Shown piece by piece: positions 1 to 12,400 of a stretch of DNA of 32,615 nt. This DNA comes from Saccoglossus kowalevskii. Its lineage: Eukaryota > Hemichordata > Enteropneusta > Harrimaniidae. The notes beneath the pieces are model-generated. The model saw only the letters and a program-made list of their open reading frames with translations. It ran no database searches and was not told where the DNA came from. The position numbers and the translations under genes were made by a program. The stretch lies in assembly GCF_000003605.2 (NCBI RefSeq), contig NW_003124897.1, positions 179,900-212,514 on the forward strand, in the 5' to 3' direction. Numbering within the stretch: position 1 is the stretch's first letter; every line of letters begins with the position of its first letter.

Positions 1-300
1 ACAGAACATGCAAGTCCTTGGTAGAATTCTACAGATGGACATTCACCACATAACACTAGGCATACCTCATGAACACAACCAATACTTACCAGTGGTATTC
101 AAAGAACATGCAAGTTCTTGGTAGAATTCTACAGATGGACATTCACCACATAACACTAGGCATACCTCATGAACACAACCAATACTTACCAGTGGTATCT
201 AAAGGACATGCAAGTCCTTGGTAGAATTCTACAGATGGACAGTAATCATTTTCACCACATAACATTGGGCGTACCTCATGAACACAACCCACCATTTCAG
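1..300. repeat. 100-bp tandem repeat that copies the end of the pentraxin exon and its donor
   Basis: Three copies in direct order. The GAACATGCAAG marker is at 4, 104 and (as GGACATG) 204, so the period is 100 bp. The third copy, inside the exon at 190-482, carries 9 extra bases after position 240. Each copy includes the CTTAC splice donor (minus-strand GTAAG) at 85-89 and 185-189. The array may continue beyond position 1. Confidence 0.93.
90..155 (-). other. Possible 66-nt cassette exon formed by the tandem repeat
   Basis: In the repeat copy next to the pentraxin exon, the minus strand has a CCTAG acceptor ending at 156 and the GTAAGTATT donor at 84-89. The enclosed 66 nt are phase 1 in and phase 1 out and open: LCGECPSVEFYQELACS then LNTTG. 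The splice from the donor at 185-189 would span only 34 nt, which is shorter than usual for animals. Splicing may skip it, so use is unproven. Confidence 0.25.
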
Positions 301-482
301 ATAAAACATACAACCATCGTATAAGTTGCCCAGTACTAACAAAGGTATCACAGTTAGAAGACGCATCCAATATTTCTGATGTTTCCCAGGCTGTATTGTA
401 AACATAAAACTGACTGATTTCACCATGAAATGCTTGGGTACTATCAGCTAACTCAGAAGACTGTCCAATCACTAAGCTCAAC
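190..482 (-). CDS. SVEP1: Pentraxin/LamG domain, last exon, with a cysteine-rich tail
   Basis: The 293-nt exon enters in phase 2 (acceptor TTTTTTAG) and leaves in phase 1 at a GTAAGTATT donor. It begins LSLVIGQSSELADSTQAFH, then GEISQFYVYNTAWETSEI, the usual I-x-x-F-x-V-Y-x-x-x-W/L-x-x-x-E-I end of a pentraxin fold. CDTFVSTGQLIRW and EMVGCVHEV match the terminal W-x-D-V-like region. The tail reads LCGENDYCPSVEFYQGLAC then PLDTTG, probably leading into a sushi domain downstream. An earlier donor-like GTATGT at 306-311 would give a shorter exon in a different phase. The last 110 nt are one copy of the 100-bp tandem repeat that fills 1-300. Confidence 0.88.
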
Positions 483-3400
483 CTAAAAAACAAATCAACA
501 AAGTTGGAGCATGAAATCAAACACCATTGCTTTATCAAAACTAGCATAGTATGAGTGTATAACGATATATTTGTAATCGATGTTATTTTAGTTAATTTTA
601 GTTAATTCCAATTCTTACACTCCAGTTTTTTTAATATGATAAGTGTACAGTTGACATAAGCATACCGTCATGATAGCGTAAAAATAGAGAAAATATTGTG
701 GGGTTACCGTAATTATATATCCAATTATTACTGTTATTGTCACATTGTGTCAAACACCAAAACAGCAACATTGCCAGCAAAGTTAATGACTAGAATGCTA
801 TGTGTCTTGATTACATTATGGGATAGAACCAAGTTGGGTCAAACTGAACTCAACAGAAGATCTCAAACTAATAGTGAGGGACTTAGAAGCACTGAATATA
901 AATAGAAGGTGCAATTACCATTCAATTCATATCATTCAATCATATCAATGAATTGCTGTATGGAAATAGCAATGTTATCCAAGCAAATTAACAAAATGTA
1001 TGTACTCAGTCTCCCCTGATATCTGGATGCAGACACTGGAGTGTCTAGTGTGCGGCATACCAAGTCGGCATAATTAATGCTAGTAAATGTGCACATTTAG
1101 CCGAACGATGCACCTACAGAAAATGGTTTGCCCTAACCAGTTCTAATGATGTAAGGATCTTGAGACTTGCATTGCAAACCAGCTAACACTGTTCCTGTTT
1201 GAAACAGTATGGCAGTGACAGTACTGCTGAATATTTGCCCTACAATAAGCAAATGTACTGCAGGAGTGATTCAAAGGGGAGCTACTAGTAGTCAAATCAG
1301 TATGCAGATAGTGGTCATGTGACATCAATTAAATTTGAAATTTGAATGATAAATGAACCACACCTCTGAACCATATAGTATGTTGAATTTTCTAATATTA
1401 CTGTTGAATATATCACCAAGTAAGTATGGCACGTTTCAGAAAAATTACAAATAAGCCCACAAAACAAAAAATAAAGTTTCATGTACATCTGTTAAAAATG
1501 TTCTGTCACAGCTTCATTCTCAAGTTCTTGTCAGAAATATTGAAAAACAAATTTTCAAAAAAAGTCAAAAGGAAAGTACAATTTTTATTCCAATATTACC
1601 ATAAGAATTAAAAAACAAGTGCATGATGATTTGAAAACAAAATGTATTTACATTTTGCCACTAGAGGGCGCCCTTAACATTTAATTTTTCTAAACTTGTA
1701 CTTTCACAGATTCTATTTATAAAATTAATCAAACTTATGAAAGATGAAAATGTGAACTTACCAGGCTGGGGTTGGATTGCCAGCGTTAATACTCAAACTA
1801 GACTGGCTTAGCAATGAACCATCAATGTACCACTCTGCACTATTGCTAAGACTGTACCATCTTATTGCTACATGATGCCACAGTGTGTCTTGTAGAATGT
1901 TGAAATTATCCGATGACGGCAATTCAACAAACACATCAAAGTTGGATCTATAAATATATAAATGTAGCTTTATTTTCACTCTACCAGATCACTCTACATA
2001 TGTTTTTGTATCAAATGGTCAAATTTTGTTTTGTCACATCCAGCCTTACTTCATTTAATGCAAGCATTTTATTACAACAACAAAATATGGGTAAAACATT
2101 TATCACTTTTGTATGCATTTCTTTCTTTGTTAATTTCTAACAAAAATTTGAGTTGTATTTTCCAGATTTCTTGATAGTGTAAATTCACACTTTTTCAAAT
2201 ACCTCCAAATGGACATAATAAAGCCACTGGCTACGGGATTTGATTAAAGTTTTAGAAATATAGAAACAAATATAAAAATTATTTAATATGGCTGCCTTTA
2301 GTTATATTCGCAAAAGTTACTGTAAAATCTGTATTAGAAGCTGTGTGCAGCTACTATTAAAATGGTACAATGCAACAGAGGGAGTGTGGCTCCTATTTTA
2401 AAGCATTTACACATATGAGGGAGAGACTTTTCGGTTTTCAATTGTTCGAAAAGAATGGGTGAAATCTCTATTAGGGATGCAGCTTCTAATACAGATTTTT
2501 CGGTACTGGCTTTATAAATGCAATTCAAAAGTTGAACATTTGGTGAACCACAAAATTCTTATTATAAAACAAAAATTTATGTTATACGGTACATGCTAGC
2601 AATAGTCTACTGTTTCTTGTCTTGTAACAATATTATATTTGATTACAGGAATTATGTCATATGATAATGAAAATTTATACCCGTCTTCAGATGTAAGTAA
2701 TTGAAATGGTTGACCTCCACCCATAGCAAAGGCATATCGAATCCAGAATACAGCGGTAAACTCCATCACGTTAAATTGTACTGCTTGCGTCTTTGCCATA
2801 GCACTGTTGTCATCCACACATAGGTATAAATCAAATTCTTCTGATTTTTCTAAGATGTACAATGAAAGAGGCAGAGATGAATAATCAAAATTGTACTCAT
2901 AGCTAGAATTATAAGTATATTTTATGGATTAGTGTAAGATGTGACAGGCAAAGGTCACTGTTCCAGCGTTCAAACTACAATGTGAGCACATATACCAGCC
3001 ACATGGTATTAACAGTACATCACAAGCATGGAAAATATATGCTTATATATATCATCACTTTGAAATGACTATATGTCATTAGTGTCAACAATCACATTGT
3101 GAGAATATATATAATTGCTTGAGAATTAGCTACATCTTGAATTAGCAAAATTACAGATTGACCTAGATTGCGTCCTTGAAAACAAAAATAAGTTTGTACT
3201 CCAATGAAGAGCGCAGAATAATTTGTTTGTTTCCAAGTTTTGTACTTTTCGCTGCCCCTACAAATGTTATAACTTGCAGTATTTCACATTACCCGATGAC
3301 ATTGATAAACAGGCTTGAAAATCATTGCTGTAACTTCATTTTGATGCCAGAATGTGCCACAGTATCATTTTTTAGATGGTGCGGAATAAGGCGCAGAAAG

Positions 3401-6400
3401 AGGGGCGCAAATAGGTTGCGCACAGCGCTTATTTTGGGAAACACGTTCTGGTGGCGCAGAGTAATGATTTCGAGCTTAACACATAACTCGCAGATTAACT
3501 AAATTAGCATGCTATCTTAAAAGACATGTTATATAGTATGTTAAATAAGCCAGCCATCCTCATCACATAGAGTAACAGATTTCCACATAATGAGTGTATT
3601 TGTGTTTCAGCACTGACAACTTTTCTTTCAAATTAATTTTATAGATCAAAACATATCGAGGAAAAAAAAAGACAGTCAACGAGATACGTAAATGAGTGAA
3701 AAAAACGTCATTCACAGTGTTCAGATTATTTGCTTGTATCTCTTGTTGTCACTAAAAACAATAAGTATATTCTCATGTCAACACAATCAAATACTGTTTG
3801 AATGATTTTGCTTTAATCCAATTATATCATTTTTCTCTCATGATGAATATTACCTTTTTCACAATTGATTCCTTCATAGAATGCACTACATGTACAAGTA
3901 TACTGGTTTATACCATCTGTGCAGGTTGCATCATTCTGGCATGCATCAACACAGTCGTCTGTATTCGTCTCACAGTTGACTCCTTCATAACCATCAAGAC
4001 ACAAACACTGGTAGCTCCCAACTGAATTAGTACATGTGGCACCATTCTTACATGTATCAAGCAATGAATCACATTCATTAATATCAGAGTCACACATTAA
4101 TCCATCAAAACCTAGAAACAACAGAGATTATAATGTAAAATCTGTATTAGAATATGTGGTTTCTAGCTACACATGTAGATATTCTGCTTAGTCCTTTCTA
4201 CACATTTCATTTTGGGAGTGCTGGAGGTTCTTATCCCTGGGAGAAATAGGACCCCCTAACTCAGTGAGTGTCTACAGATTACAAATCAAACATGAATTCA
4301 AATTCATATTCTGCAGATAAATTACTCATCGCTTGGAATAAATTTTCGCTTAAGGAATGGTTCAGTGGAAATAAATTCCAGCGAATATACCTTTTTTCCT
4401 ATATTTCATCTTCAACTTGTCATAAATCAGTGAAAATAAAATTCCATACAAAATTCCCAATCATTAATTAATTCCAGCTAAAATAAAGTATTTTACAGTA
4501 TATGTTGGTGAGGGCATGGTACGGTCTATGATTTGCCTTACCTGTTGGGCAGTGACATGTAAATGAGTTATGTCCATCAAGACAAGTGCCGCCATTATAA
4601 CAAGGAGTACCAATACAATCATCTATACTAACATTGCAATCACTGCCAGTCCAGCCACTAGTACAACTGAAAGAATAATTAGATCCACACCAATAAACAT
4701 GGAAAATGTAACTGCTTTAAAGAATGGCAGTCATCGTGCAGCGTCTTGTTTGATATGGGACTCGTGTAAAATACATTGTTTATTTACATGAAATTTGAAC
4801 ACGCAACGACCACCGCGCTTTAATATCAAAGAAACAAATTGTTGCAAATTTCGCGAGTCAGCAAAATTTTGAAATTTTGTAACAGTAAAAACTATGACTA
4901 GTCGGTCATGCAACTTCCATTAAATTTGTTTTTCACGAATGCCATCAAATCATCATATCATACAAAATCCAAGCAGCGAAAATTGAGTACATCGAAAACA
5001 GAAGAAAAAATTGATGATACTACAGGGATTGTTGTTGTTAGTCCTTTCAGCACCAAAGTCGACTTCTGTCACTTTTCATAAAATAAAATAAATTGATTTG
5101 TTCAATGTTTTTTTTTTAAATTTCAATCAAGATCTGTAGCCAATAGGGAATTATACAATGGTCAAAAAGTAAAAAAAAAAAATTAGGTAAACTACTTAAA
5201 ATTTGACAAAATTTGGCATCAAGAAAGGATTATAACACTCAAAGGGTTGAGAACCATTATTGCACATCTTGCAGTGAAAACAATAGAATTTACCATTAAC
5301 TAAAAAATCATCACAAGAATACCACGAAGTACATGTAATAAAAGGAATGCATAGACTTCCACTACATGTTGGCCAATAAGATTACTACCTTTCGGCATAG
5401 GCATTCCCATGATAATCTTATAGTATTGGTTGTGGAATTTTCAAATGTCTTAAAGTTTTGAAAAAGTTGACAATTGACTTAGACATTTGAAAGGTTAAAG
5501 GGTAAATTTAATATCAATGGTGAAACTGACCTGCATTCCAGTGTTCCAATGATATTAGTACAGGTAGCGCCATTCATACAAGCTTCTGGTTGTTCAGCGC
5601 AATGATCATACAACTCATTACATGTATCCCCCACAAACTGATCAGGACAAATACACTGAAAGGCACCCACTAAGTCAGTGCATGTGCCACCGTTATTACA
5701 TGGATTGGTGGAGCATTCATCAACCTCAATCTGAAAATTTATAGAAAAAACATATTACTCTGATTTAATGAAAAGCATGGTCATTGAGTTTCAGATGAAC
5801 AAGCCATTGAGAATGAATGTCACAGCCCTCTACTTGTATTTTAATAAATATCAGTATTTATAATGCTTCTTTTTGATTATGTCCATTTATCAAGTTTAAA
5901 CCAAATTTGTCAAAGCATGCTTGAGAAATTAGTTCAGATATTCAAAACCAAAACAAAACCATGAAACAAAATGGCCACCCAGTCATTTTGAGAAATGCAA
6001 AAAAACAGGACACACTTTAGGAACCCAACATATAAAATCATACCAAGTTTTTAACAAATCAGCTTAGTATGTCAAAATAAGTGCATTTCATACAAGCAGC
6101 CTGTCGGCTGAGATAGCTCCGCTGTTAGCAATGCACATGGCAATTAAAGAACAGAAGATATCATTAGAAAATGAACAATATGTATAGTATAGAAAATGAA
6201 CAAATCTGAGAGAGGCCCACATGTAGTACCTACATGTATATGTATATGTATAATATATCAAAGCAATTGGACTTGCGGTTTTTAACAAGAAGTCAAAAAT
6301 ATCACTTTTTACCAAAAATGACAAAAATATTCACCAAAATTAGAGAATTAAAGATATCATTACAAAATGATCAAATCTGAGATAGGTCCACATGTAGTAC

Positions 6401-9400
6401 CTATATATGTAATATCAAAGCAATTGGACTTGCGGTTTTTAACAAGAAGTTGAAAATATCACTTTTTACCAAAAATTACAAAAATATTCACCAAAATTAG
6501 AGAATTGAAGATATCATTACAAAATGAACAAATCTGAGAGAGGTCCACATGTAGTATCTATATATGTAATATCAAAGCAATTGACAAAGTCGACAGCGGA
6601 GCTAAAAATGTAGGTTTTTAGGCTATTTTGAGGTCAAGTATGGTCATCAGTCGGCCATTTTGCATCTGAACAGAAAAACAAATCTGGGGCATATGTATAC
6701 CATCATGTATCAACCATGTACCAAGTTTGATGAAAATCGGTCCATGATATTCTGAGAGAATTAAAGATATCATCACAAAATGAACAAATCTGAGAGAGGT
6801 CCAAATGTAGTACCTATATATGCAATATCAAAGCAATCAGACTTATGGTTTTTAACAAGAAGTCGAAAATATCACTTTTTACCAAAAATAGAGAATTTGA
6901 GATTTTGAAATGAAATGAACAAATCTGAGAAAGAACCATTCAAGGTACTTGCATATCAAATTTGAAAACATTCTGACTTGCGGTTTTGAAGAAGAAGTTG
7001 AAATTGTAAAGTTGAAGACAACGAAGGACAATCAGTAATATGAACAGCATCGACAGCAGAGCTAAAAATATTCACCAAAATTAGAGAACTAAAGATATCA
7101 TTACAAAATGAACAAATCTGTGAGAGGTCCACATGTAGTACTTATATATGTAATATCAAAGCAATTGGACCAAAATTAGAGAATTGAAGATATCATCATG
7201 AAATGAACAAATCTAAGAGAGGTCTACCCAAGGTACATATACACCAAGTATCAAAGCATTTAGGCTTATAGTTTTCAAGAAGAAGTCGAATAAGTAAAAC
7301 ATTGACACGAACAACGAACAATCACTCATATAATAAGCTCCGCGCTCGACAAAGTCGACAGCAGAGCTAAAAAAAATGAGTAACTCTGTCTATAACTTGG
7401 CTAAAACTATCGGTACTATACAAAAACAATGTATGCTTAGGCGAAAAAAGATGTTTGAACTGCACATCCATGAACAAGATATTACGCCACCAACAGCAGG
7501 CACATTTCACCAAGTGCAAGTTAATCAGAAACAGATCTAATTTTTTGGAAGGACTTAGCTACACAGATACATGTATTGGTCACCCAGTGTGTCTGGTGAT
7601 GCGGGTAGCATATGGTACTCTGATTTAAACAAGCAAACCAAACTATTTGATTTGTTGTCTCTACTTACTTCACACAGTGTGCCTGTATACGCTGATGTGC
7701 ACAGACATTGAAAACCAGCACATTGGCAATCAAAGGGACTTTCCAACTCATTACATTCACCAGAATTCAAACACGGATTAGGATCACATGGCTTGGTATC
7801 CATTTCTTCACACGTTTCTCCTAATACAATAAAAGAAGATCATTAGTGTTATTCACAAAATATCATTACAGTAATAAAAGACTCTATGAAGTTGTTACGA
7901 TATATTTAGTGCAACATTTGGTTATAGTTCCATCAAATGAAATGAGGTAGATCTATATTAAAGGGCGGCAGTCGTCGTGCCGCGTCCTGTTCGATATGGG
8001 ACTCATAGCGACATATACAACGCGTGTAAAATACATTGTTTATTTACATGAAATTCAAACACGTGCTGCGCGTCGACCACCGCGCTTTAAGATTGAAGCC
8101 TACTCATAAATAAAAAATACTGTAAAATACTTAATTTTCACTTGTAATTTATTTTCGCTTTTTCGCTGAAGGGATGATTCATTTAAAATAAAATCCAGCA
8201 AATATACTGGTACCTTGTTTTCTATGTTTTACATTCAACTCATCCAAAATCAGGAGAATTCTCCATACAAAACACTCGAAAATTTATTCCAGCTAAAATA
8301 AAGTATCCAGAATTTATTCATACTGCAATTGTACTCTTGGGCAATATAAGGATATTGACTTAAAAAAGTTGGGGGTCACCAGCCTAATTTCTGAGAAAAT
8401 GATGGTTTCACAATAGCTTCCTATGGCAGAGAAATTATGTCATATTTTAAATTACATTAATAGCTGAAAAAATCATATATTGTTAATGATGGGGTATTTT
8501 TATTTCAAAAATCTACTACAAAAAATAGTGACTTTTTAAAGATATTAGGACAGGTTTCTCAAAAAACTTCACTGGTGAGCAAAAAAGCAGCAGGAAGGCC
8601 TTGACTTTTTGAGCAGGCACTTTGGTGGTTGGAATAGGTAGTGATAAATATTTAAAACAAGCAGAACCAAAACACAAAGTTACAACACATATAACTGCAC
8701 TCATAACAGTACCTGTATATCCAATTGGGCAATCACATGTGAATTCATTGTCTCCATCATGACATGTGCCTCCATTCTGACAGACACCAATGACGCAATC
8801 ATTAATGCTGCTATCACATAAGTCACCGGTAAAACCTGCAGTACAAGTACAGGTAAACCCAGCAGATGATGGGACACATGTTGCACCATTCTCACACGGA
8901 TCTGAATGACAGTTATCTGTAATATAAAGCAAGATAACATGCAAATTAGCTAATTAATATGCACAAATGCTAAAATAAGTTCTCCACAGAATATTTACAT
9001 GAAGATATGAGGTAGTAACGATGATAGAATAAAATAATCAGGTAGATGATATGCAAGTTAGCTAATCAATATCCACAAATGCTCAAATATGTTACATTAT
9101 TCTCACACGGATCAGGATGACAGTTATCTGTATTATAAAACAGTCAGCTTGATAATATGCAAATTATCTAATTAATATGCACAAATGCTAAAATAAGGTT
9201 TACTGCTGTTCTCCACAGAATATTTACATGCAGATATACCCAAGTGAGAGGTAATAACGATGATAGAATAAAATAATAAGGTAGATAATATGCAAATTTT
9301 CTAATTAATATGCACAAATGCTAAAATAAGATATACTGGAGTTCACCACAGAATATTTACATGCAGATATACCCAAGTGAGAGGTAATAACGATGATAGA

Positions 9401-12400
9401 ATAAAATAATAAGGTAGATAATATGCAAATTTTCTAATTAATATGCACAAATGCTAAAATAAGATATACTGGAGTTCACCACAGAATATTTACATGCAGA
9501 TATACCCAAGTGAGAGGTAATAACGATGATAGAATAAAATAATAAGGTAGATAATATGTAAATTAACTAATCAATATCCACAAATGCGAAAATAAGATTT
9601 ACTGGAGTTCTCTATAGGATATGCACATGCAGTATGCAAAACAACTAATTAATATGCATGAGTGCTAAAAACTAAAGTTCTCTATATGATAATCATACAC
9701 AGATGAACTGGCATAATTTAATTATGATAATGCAGAAATACACATACTTATGTTGCAGAATTCGCCAGAATAGCCTGGAAAACACATACATACAACGGCT
9801 TGGAAACCAGTATCAAAGCATAGAGCATTGAAACCACAAGGATAACTATGGCAGTCATCAATAATAGATTCACAGAATTGTCCCTGAATATCAGGTGGAC
9901 ATTCACATACAAATCCATCATCATTATCGGCTTCATAGCATGTACCACCAAGTAAGCAGGGATTAGTGTCGCAAAGAGTCAGCTGAATTTCGCAGTTGTC
10001 TCCAATATATCCTGATTGACAGATACAATAATAAGAGTCTTCTGTTTGTTCACATGTACCACCATTCAAACACGGATTATTGTCACAGCTGAACACATTC
10101 TCACAAGCAACACTGAAAGATAAGATAGAAAGAGACAACTTGTGATCAAAGACATTTTATAACCAGGTTTGCTCCTGTTTGAATATAAACAATATAGGCG
10201 CACCATTTCCACATTTTCTGTAAATTCATTTTATTTTTATTAAAGGGGCACCTTCCAGTTAAGATTAATTTTACAACAAATTTACTTTCTGGATTAAAAT
10301 AATAATGGATAACAAAAGATAGATTAACATTGTAAACAACATAAACAATAGTGTCCCATGATTCTTTGGTGCAATCCAAGGGATTGAGCGGTTCCTCTTT
10401 AATGACAGTAAATAGATTCAAATGATGGAATTGGTAAAAAATGCAGGGTTGAAATAAACAAAAATTAACTGATTATTCAGCAGGACCCTAAGAATCTGCT
10501 TGTCAACATGAAAATAGAGTTTTCTGATAAATTTTTGTTTTATAACCTTCAACACTAGTGAAGTTCATATAGGAATTTGCTTTTTAAACAACTGCTTAAA
10601 AGAATATTAAAATGTTGAATTTGGTTCAATGAAAAATGTAGGTAATCAACTATTATATTCAATACTATTTTTCATGATTGTCTTAATTATAATGGGCACC
10701 AAGTTCTTTTATTTGGTTGCCCAAAGACAAAAGTTAGACTGGAAAACTTTCATTTTGAATTGGTATAATAAACACCTGCAATAGAACACCTATTGATGCG
10801 TATTCTAGCGTTTACAATTTATTCTAATTTCATAAATTTCTTGAGAGTACTGTATGTTTCAAAAATAATCAATAGGAGATCTCTGTTCACTGTGAGATCT
10901 CACGTATTGCAGAAAGGCATGGACTAAACGTTTGCCACAAAAATAAAATGAATTGACTTTGATCTTGAATTTCTTTTGTTATAGCTCAATATAAAAAAAA
11001 GTCGATCATTCAGAGGGAAAAAAGGCATTATGATACATGGGCGGATTTAGAGGGGGGCAGAGGAGGCCACGACCCCCCCTATTTTTAACAACCAAAAGAG
11101 CTTCGCGCCATCAGCGCTCGCGAACTTGACTTTGGGCCAATTAACTTATCGGCCCTTCTATTCCAGAATCCTAGATTCGCCCCTGTGATACCCTCATCAG
11201 AATTGACCATCATAAAATGTGACAAGCACATTATTAAAGCATGGAAATACCCCAAGAACACTTTTGCATTTGTTGAATTTCAAATAATGTTTCAACGCCA
11301 CTACAACCTTTGTTTTTTTCTGTTTTTTACAATTTATTCCACACATAACATATGATCTTGCAGTGAATGGAAAATAGTCTATTATGAAATGAACATTAAT
11401 ACTTGAATGTGCCACTCAAATTTGAAGTGAAACTAAAGATGTTATTGAAAGGGTTCAATTTATGTGCATATATTTGTCCAACACACGCAACCAAAATGTT
11501 TCAAACTATGTCCGGTGGGGACTAAATAACCAAATTTTTAATGAGGTTGGATGATTTTTCACTCCTTTAAGGTAGAGATGCAGGTTCCTGGGCTCCTGGG
11601 AGTGAAATTTTGTTTTTTTGTTTTTTTATTATTCAAACAGTCTTGGCTAAAGACTGTTAAAATTTTGTAGAATTGTGAATAGTTGAACATACTCAAAAAA
11701 CGATTTTAAAATGTAGATAACAGGTGCAAACATTTTCTTTTTTGAATGCTTAACAAGATTTAGCAAGGCTGTACATAATTAATAAAAAAAAAACATGGTG
11801 AAAAAAAGAAATGACGGAATCTCCATATTATGCACTATATTCTACTTTTAACAAAACGATAATACATTTAAATTTGGAACCTTAACAGCCATTTTAATTA
11901 TGAGCATTAGCAAACTTCTTACTGAGTGAATTGTTATGCAAATTAGCAATTATCTCAGCTTCGTTTTAGTGCACATCCCAGAACTTTAAAAAAAAATAGC
12001 TCCTAGACGCTTTGAACTTTTGTTTTGAAATTTTCACAAACGATTGACAATGTGTTTATCTTCAAAACGCCGTCAGGGCATTGTTTTTGGTTGAACAGTG
12101 TTACAACAATCGTACAGACAACTAGCCTGGGTGTTAATTTATGCATAAACTTGAAGTAGTGAAATATGAGTCGCTGCCCTGCAAAATTGACACCTGGTAG
12201 ACAGTTTTCAAGACGGCACTTTCTTCATAGGAAACAGATGTACCCATAAACCAATTTTGACAGGAAACAGAAGCATGGTTTAGAACCTAATTTGTTTTAA
12301 ATCGCTTTTGACCAAAAAAGCACATTTTTGTGCATATTTCAAACTACAGTGTCCATAAAATTAAAATAATGACATAATTTTAAAATTCATACATTAAGCT

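Noticed and set aside
306-311. GTATGT donor inside the last pentraxin exon
   Set aside because: Using it cuts the conserved end of the pentraxin domain, and the later GTAAGTATT gives the usual phase-1 end.
3176-3502. 108-codon plus-strand ORF
   Set aside because: No recognisable domain. It covers a slightly GC-rich intron patch and fits chance.
3908-4093. Second minus-strand ORF over the EGF 11/12 exon; also 8701-8940 and 9748-9951
   Set aside because: They are shifted-frame shadows of the EGF exons, where cysteine spacing is lost.
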